A program made the position numbers and the translations under genes. The notes beneath the pieces are model-generated. The model had not been told where the DNA came from, searched no databases, and was given only the letters and a program-made list of their open reading frames with translations. From contig JAPPOB010000010.1 in NCBI GenBank assembly GCA_028818375.1, positions 1,302,001 through 1,366,000 on the forward strand: 64,000 nucleotides of DNA. Reading direction: 5' to 3'. The stretch's first letter is position 1, and each line of letters begins with the position of its first letter. Positions 59,480-64,000 of this stretch are shown here, piece by piece. This stretch comes from Anaerolineaceae bacterium. Lineage in GTDB: Bacteria; Chloroflexota; Anaerolineae; Aggregatilineales; Phototrophicaceae.

Positions 59480-62233
59480 ATGTCCACCAGGCCCGTGTGC
59501 TTCGCCGACGTCGCCCTCAACCTGCCCCTGCCGGGTACCTTCACCTGGCACGTTCCCGAAGCGCTGCATGGCCAGGTCCAGCCAGGCCAGCTGCTGCGCG
59601 TGCGCTTCGGCACCGGTCTGCAGCCTGGTATCCTGGTTGCACTGAAAGGCCGCAGCGAGATCGCGCAGACCAGGCCGCTGGAAGCGCTGCTTGATCCCGA
59701 ACCCTTCCTGAACGCGCAGCAGATCGAACTGGCGCTCTGGATCAGCCGGCGCTTCCGCATGCCGCCCGGTCCCTGCCTGTGGCTGTTCCTGCCCCCCGGC
59801 CTTGGCAGCCGGCGCGGCATGCGCGTTTCCTTGATCGAGGGCGCCCGGGACAGTGACGCCGGAGAAAGTGACCCCCTGGCCAGGCGAGTGCTGGACCTGC
59901 TGCAGCGGCGTGGCCCGCTGACCAACACGCAAATCGGCAGCGCCCTGCCGAAAACCACCTGGCGCGAAACGGTCCGCCGGCTGGAGGCTGCCGGCCTCCT
60001 GCGCAGCGAAGCGACCCTTTTGCCGCCGGCGCGCCCGAGACAGTTGCGCACGGCTACCCTGGCCATTCCCCGCGACAGTATCGACGCCCACCGCCATCTG
60101 ATCGGACGCCGCTCGCGACGCGCGGACCTGCTGCAACAGGTGGCGGACGCCGGCCCCGCGGGCCTTCCGTTGCAGGAGGCGCTGACACGCTCCGCCACGG
60201 ACCGCGCGACCCTGCGGCGGGCGCAACGCGAGGGCCTGCTGCGCCGTGTTGCCTCGGGCGAGGACGGACGACTGGTCTCCGCCGTCCCCTTCGACAAGCT
60301 GGACGCGACGCTGCGCGCCTTGCGACAGGCGGAGCGAGCGCTGCGCGCGCTGCAATGGCTGTCCCGCGCGGACGCGCCCGTGGCGACCCGCCAGTTGCAA
60401 CAGGAGACCGGTTTATCACTCGCTGGCCTGCGTCGTCTGGAGGACGCCGGCCTGATTCACCTCGGCAGCGCCGAGGGCTGGTTCAACTCCCGGATAGCGT
60501 GGGATTACGTGCCGGAAGAAGCGCCACCGCTGACGCCCGGGCAGATGGCCGTCTGGCGGGAAATCGGGCAGGAGACTGAGCGCTGGCCGCAGGTCAGGGA
60601 GGCGAGACAGCGACGCTTTCTGCTCTTCGGCGTCACCGGCAGCGGCAAGACCGAAATCTACCTGCGCGCCATCGCACGCGTTCTGCAACAGGGGCGCCAG
60701 GCCCTCTTTCTGGTGCCGGAAATCGCGCTCACCGCGCAGACCCTGCGTCGCGTCACGGCCCGCTTTCCGGGTCAGGTCACGGTCGCGCACAGCGGCCTCG
60801 GCGACGGCGAACGCCATCACATCTGGCGCCAGGCCCGCGCCGGCGAGATACAGGTGGTGGTCGGCACACGTTCGGCCCTCTTCACCCCCCTGCCCGACGT
60901 CGGCCTCGTCATTCTGGACGAGGAACACGACGCCAGCTACCGCCAGGGGCCGGACGCCGCCATTCCCTATTACCACGCGCGCAGCGTCGCCGAGGCGATG
61001 ATGCGCGCCAAGGACGGCATTCTCTTGCTGGGCAGCGCCACGCCCGACGTCGAAACCTTTCATCGCGCGCAATGCGGAGACCTGCGACTGCTGGAGTTGC
61101 CGCAACGCATCATGGGCCACCGGCGCCGCATCCGACAATTGATTGAGACCAGCCAGCTGGAATCGCGCTACGCGCCGGCGCCCGCCGGTCTGGCGCTGAT
61201 GGTCGACCTGGCGCCGGTGAAGCTGGTCGACATGAGTAGCGAATTGCGCAGTGGCAACACCAGCATCTTCAGCCGCGCCCTGCAGGCGGGACTGCGCGAC
61301 GTGCTGGCCAACCGGCAACAGGCCCTGCTCTTCCTTAACCGGCGCGGCGCCAACACCTGGGTTTTCTGCCGCGATTGCGGCTATGTGGAGCGCTGCCCGC
61401 ATTGCGACAACTCCCTCACCTGGCATCGTCACGATGGCCGCCTGCGTTGTCATCTTTGCGACTTTGAGCGCGCCCCGCCACGCACCTGCCCGGACTGCCA
61501 CTCGCGTCGCATTCGCTACTTCGGGGCCGGCACGCAGCAGGTCGAGCAGGAATTGCAGCGACTCTTCCCGCGCGCCCGCGTCCTGCGCTGGGACGCCGAC
61601 AGCGCCCGCAGCCCGGTCGCCCATGACCGCCTGCTGCAACGCTTCAGCGACCACGAGGCGGACGTTCTGGTGGGCACGCAGATGATCGCCCGCGGGCTGG
61701 ACCTGCCCCTGGTGACCCTCGCGGGCATGGTCAACGCCGACCACGGCCTCAACCTGCCGGACTTTCGCGCCGGCGAGCGCAGCTTTCAGTTGCTGACCCA
61801 GACGGCCGGCCGCGCCGGGCGCGGCCTGGCGGGCGGGCGCGCCATTCTGCAGACTTACCAGCCGGAGCATTACGCCATCCAGACGGCAGTCGACCAGGAC
61901 TACCGCGCCTTCCACGAACAGGAGATCGACTGGCGCCGTCGCCTGGGGCATCCGCCCTTCCGGCGCCTGGCGCGCATTCTCATCCAGCGTGAAAGCGAGG
62001 CCCGCGCCGAACAGGAAGCCCGCCAGGCGGCCGAACAGTTGCGCCAGATCATCGAAACGAAGGACCTGGGCGGCAGCGAACTGATCGGACCCGCGCCCTG
62101 TTTTTTCACACGAATCCGCCGCCAGTACCGCTGGCACCTGCTGCTGCGCAGTCCCGACCCCGTCCTCGCGCTAAACGAACTGCAACCAGGCCGCGACTGG
62201 ATCATCGACCTCGACCCACTCGACCTGCTGTAG
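59480..62233 (+). CDS. priA: Primosomal helicase PriA
   Basis: 917 aa, longer than E. coli PriA (732 aa) because of an inserted winged-helix-like region at about residues 120-330. N-terminal DNA-binding domain (FADVALNLPLPGTFTWHVPE), Walker A GVTGSGKTEIYLRAIARVLQ near 384, LVILDEEHDASY (DEEH box) and a two-zinc module with eight cysteines from CRDCGYVERCPHC to CPDC around 625-680. Restarts stalled replication forks. ATG 59480 chosen; CTGTAAAAC precedes it without a clear ribosome-binding site. Confidence 0.95.
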   Translation: MSTRPVCFADVALNLPLPGTFTWHVPEALHGQVQPGQLLRVRFGTGLQPGILVALKGRSEIAQTRPLEALLDPEPFLNAQQIELALWISRRFRMPPGPCLWLFLPPGLGSRRGMRVSLIEGARDSDAGESDPLARRVLDLLQRRGPLTNTQIGSALPKTTWRETVRRLEAAGLLRSEATLLPPARPRQLRTATLAIPRDSIDAHRHLIGRRSRRADLLQQVADAGPAGLPLQEALTRSATDRATLRRAQREGLLRRVASGEDGRLVSAVPFDKLDATLRALRQAERALRALQWLSRADAPVATRQLQQETGLSLAGLRRLEDAGLIHLGSAEGWFNSRIAWDYVPEEAPPLTPGQMAVWREIGQETERWPQVREARQRRFLLFGVTGSGKTEIYLRAIARVLQQGRQALFLVPEIALTAQTLRRVTARFPGQVTVAHSGLGDGERHHIWRQARAGEIQVVVGTRSALFTPLPDVGLVILDEEHDASYRQGPDAAIPYYHARSVAEAMMRAKDGILLLGSATPDVETFHRAQCGDLRLLELPQRIMGHRRRIRQLIETSQLESRYAPAPAGLALMVDLAPVKLVDMSSELRSGNTSIFSRALQAGLRDVLANRQQALLFLNRRGANTWVFCRDCGYVERCPHCDNSLTWHRHDGRLRCHLCDFERAPPRTCPDCHSRRIRYFGAGTQQVEQELQRLFPRARVLRWDADSARSPVAHDRLLQRFSDHEADVLVGTQMIARGLDLPLVTLAGMVNADHGLNLPDFRAGERSFQLLTQTAGRAGRGLAGGRAILQTYQPEHYAIQTAVDQDYRAFHEQEIDWRRRLGHPPFRRLARILIQRESEARAEQEARQAAEQLRQIIETKDLGGSELIGPAPCFFTRIRRQYRWHLLLRSPDPVLALNELQPGRDWIIDLDPLDLL

Positions 62234-62305
62234 TTCCTGGCCACTGCCGCGCCCTGTCGCTATGATGAAGGCATTGGCGCGCCGCAGCGGTGGGGGAGAG
62301 CTGTC

Positions 62306-63133
62306 ATGGCGGGAACTGGAAGAAGACTGTCTGTATCGACCTGGAGCCTGCACCGGCAACTGGGGCCCAGTTGGTGGGATAGCCCGGAGCAGCCGGAAAA
62401 GTCATACAGCGAACCTTGGGGGCCGGGAGCACTGACCCTGCTGGAGATGCCCGCGCGCCTGGCCCGTTTTGGCATCCACACCCTGGAAATCTGCCACTTT
62501 CACCTGCGGCAACTGGATGACGCCTACCTCGAATGCGTGCGCGCGGCGCATGAGGAGGCCGGCGTGTCCATCTTCTCGCTGCTCATCGACGACGGTGACA
62601 TCAGCAGCCCGCAACACCAGGCGCGTGACCTGGCCTGGATCGAAGGCTGGCTGGCGGTCGCCGGCAAACTGGGCGCGGACAGCGCGCGCGTCATCGGCGG
62701 CAAGACCCTCGACGATGGCGCCGTCGCCCGCAGTCGCGATGCCCTCGCCTCCCTGGCCGACGTGGCGGCGCGGCACAATGTCGGTCTCATGACCGAAAAC
62801 TGGTTCGACGTCACCGGCACGCCTGACCGCGTCTGTGAACTGCTCGAACCCCTGCGCGACCAGGTGAGCCTCTGTGTCGATTTTGGCAACTGGAAGGGCG
62901 CGGACAAGTACGACGACTTCGCGCAGGTCATGCCCTACGCCGGCTCCACCCACGCCAAGTGCAGCTTCACATCGCCGCTGCAACCTGACGCCGCTGACTT
63001 TGAGCGCTGCCTGCAGGTCTGCGACGAGGGCGGCTTTTCCGGCCCCTACACCCTGATCTACGACGGGCCGGACGACGACGAGTGGGCCGGCCTGCGCATC
63101 GAGGCCGACATGGTGCGGCCCTGGCTGGGCTGA
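62306..63133 (+). CDS. Sugar phosphate isomerase/epimerase-like TIM barrel
   Basis: 275 aa. Xylose-isomerase-like TIM-barrel: SVSTWSLHRQLGPSWW at the N-terminus, FGIHTLEICHFHL, LMTENWFDVT with metal-binding Glu, CVDFGNW with Asp, STHAKCSF with His, and PYTLIYDGP near the C-terminus. Members isomerise sugars, hydroxypyruvate or inosose; the substrate is not evident. Starts at ATG 62306; the upstream GGGGGAGAG supports it. Confidence 0.85.
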   Translation: MAGTGRRLSVSTWSLHRQLGPSWWDSPEQPEKSYSEPWGPGALTLLEMPARLARFGIHTLEICHFHLRQLDDAYLECVRAAHEEAGVSIFSLLIDDGDISSPQHQARDLAWIEGWLAVAGKLGADSARVIGGKTLDDGAVARSRDALASLADVAARHNVGLMTENWFDVTGTPDRVCELLEPLRDQVSLCVDFGNWKGADKYDDFAQVMPYAGSTHAKCSFTSPLQPDAADFERCLQVCDEGGFSGPYTLIYDGPDDDEWAGLRIEADMVRPWLG

Positions 63134-63152
63134 CAGTCAGGGCAAGAGCGCA

Positions 63153-63589
63153 TCAGCCCCTGTATCTGAAGGGGTTAAGGAATGAAATTCCCAAGCGTCT
63201 GAAGTCCTTTTCGTTTCTGGTAACGACCAGCATTTCATGGTTGATGGCGATCATCCCTATCAGAAAATCTACGTAGATGTTCCTGGGGATGTTACCGGAG
63301 TTTTCCACGAGTAGACCTGCCATCGCCTCCGTCATAATGACCGGCACGCCCCCTGGCAGTTCCAGCCACCCATATCCGCTCTGAATTCTTCAAGCGTTTT
63401 TCGCTGTCTTGCGGGATTTTCCCTGTCAGTTTCGTCTATGCCTTTCAGCAATTCATCATAGACTGGCGGCGTCAGAAACAATTTGTCGCCTGGCACAGAA
63501 TCAAACCACCGGATCACGTTACGATCCGGTGACCGCTTACCTCTTTCGATGACGATGTTTGTGTCGAGGATGTAGCCTGCATCACTCAC
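63153..63589 (-). pseudogene. VapC-type PIN toxin, frameshifted
   Basis: GTG 63589 overlaps the antitoxin's last codons. The first frame gives GYILDTNIVIERGKRSPDRN, YDELLKGIDETDRENPARQR and then stops at 63332 after a one-base loss near 63370. The second frame supplies WLELPGGVPVIMTEAMAGLL and the conserved C-terminus YVDFLIGMIAINHEMLVVTRNEKDF. Joined, they form a full VapC RNase with all four acidic positions. Either decayed or affected by a sequencing indel in GGGTGG. Confidence 0.75.
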
Positions 63590-63767
63590 GGTCAAACGGG
63601 TACGGGATGGAACCGGGTTTGTTCCGATTTTTCTCAATGTTTTTGGCCCACTTGTCCATCACTTCGTTTTCCAGCGTGGGCCAGGGCCTGTCTTTTTTTT
63701 CTCCCGCTGCACCGGGTTTGCGCAGGGCAGGTTTGCGGGTCTTGTCAACCTTCTTTTTGGCTTCCAT
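63582..63767 (-). CDS. VapB-like antitoxin
   Basis: 61 aa from ATG 63767, with AGGAAA six bases upstream. A basic, Lys/Pro-rich N-terminal half (EAKKKVDKTRKPALRKPGAA) and an acidic/aromatic C-terminal half (PTLENEVMDKWAKNIEKN) ending PYPFDRE. The stop overlaps the VapC-like start as GTGAGTGA. The gene is intact even though the toxin next to it is broken. AT-rich. Confidence 0.65.
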   Translation of the reverse strand: MEAKKKVDKTRKPALRKPGAAGEKKDRPWPTLENEVMDKWAKNIEKNRNKPGSIPYPFDRE

Positions 63768-63830
63768 GTCTATTTCCTGCCACCAGCAATGCCTTGCTTT
63801 CATGATAAGCGGATTCCACCCAGGCTGCAA

Positions 63831-64000
63831 CGGGCAGAGATTGTTTCCTTCGCTGTCGAACCTGCGGAGGACCGTCCTGGTTGGACCGGGGTTCTATTGA
63901 CAGCCACCTGAATTTCTGCCAGACTGACGACAGTCACAGGTAGAGAACGGGCGCGGCGACCGGCCGTGCCCGCGGCAACCTCCGAAGCATCGGGAAGGTG
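63831..64000. other. Unassigned window end
   Basis: No convincing gene or RNA. A TTGACA at 63897-63902 on the plus strand has no acceptable -10 box within 16-19 bases. The segment becomes GC-rich again towards the window edge, where a plus-strand gene could begin outside. Confidence 0.4.

Noticed and set aside
63897..63902. TTGACA as a promoter at the window end
   Set aside because: No acceptable -10 hexamer at 16-19 bases, and no gene follows within the window.

Overview
The window is 64 kb of GC-rich bacterial chromosome with tightly packed genes. Gene content suggests a Chloroflexota lineage: an Alba-like SpoVS homologue outside any sporulation context, lipoproteins with SH3/CARDB-type modules, a MoxR/DUF58/VWA membrane locus, a dnaA gene next to leuS, and many ATGA or GTGA start/stop overlaps. 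This assignment is inferred from gene style, not from a marker phylogeny. Two lower-GC islands (about 8.2-12.1 kb and 29.4-31.4 kb) and two small AT-richer patches with decayed toxin-antitoxin genes (56.8-57.5 kb and 63.1-63.8 kb) look acquired.

Layout. 0-7.1 kb: the 3' end of leuS, dnaA, spoVS-like, holB, a DinB-family protein, a DUF368 membrane protein, a GDP-mannose dehydratase and an orphan Vsr nickase. 7.1-8.2 kb: two tandem PrxQ/Bcp peroxiredoxins. The second carries an in-frame TGA exactly at the peroxidatic cysteine position, followed by a good bacterial SECIS-like hairpin, and is read here as a selenoprotein. 8.2-12.0 kb: a low-GC operon with its own strong promoter (HARE-HTH coiled-coil protein, GHKL-type ATPase, unknown 252-aa protein). 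It runs through an ATGA overlap into the selenoperoxiredoxin and is the best candidate for an undescribed, possibly defensive, system. 12.1-15.2 kb: a GT39-type glycosyltransferase, a DUF1269 protein and a GNAT acetyltransferase.

15.2-36 kb: a very long minus-strand run. It starts with a membrane protein and a PlsC-like acyltransferase, then three tandem paralogous metallophosphoesterases, with an AAA ATPase plus PIN-like nuclease module inserted between two of them. It continues with a large surface protein, an ABC transporter pair, a DUF4175-like coiled-coil protein, MoxR, DUF58 and two VWA membrane proteins.

36-64 kb, mostly plus strand: a peptide-binding lipoprotein or secreted protein, a YjjX/PrmC pair, surface lipoproteins, a trypsin-like protease paired with a stand-alone copy of its own N-terminal domain, a SWIM zinc-finger protein, DppD/DppF ATPases, MutS2, SbcD/SbcC, a pentapeptide-repeat protein, an MFS transporter, tRNA-Gly(GCC), a SixA-like phosphatase, a MoaB-like protein, an M28 peptidase, PriA and a TIM-barrel isomerase. 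The two TA loci there are each broken by a frameshift in the toxin.

No CRISPR array, rRNA or insertion-sequence transposase was seen. No gap of more than 300 bases lacks a gene; the longest empty stretches (2294-2521, 53647-53859, 56554-56811) hold at most promoters or a small hairpin.
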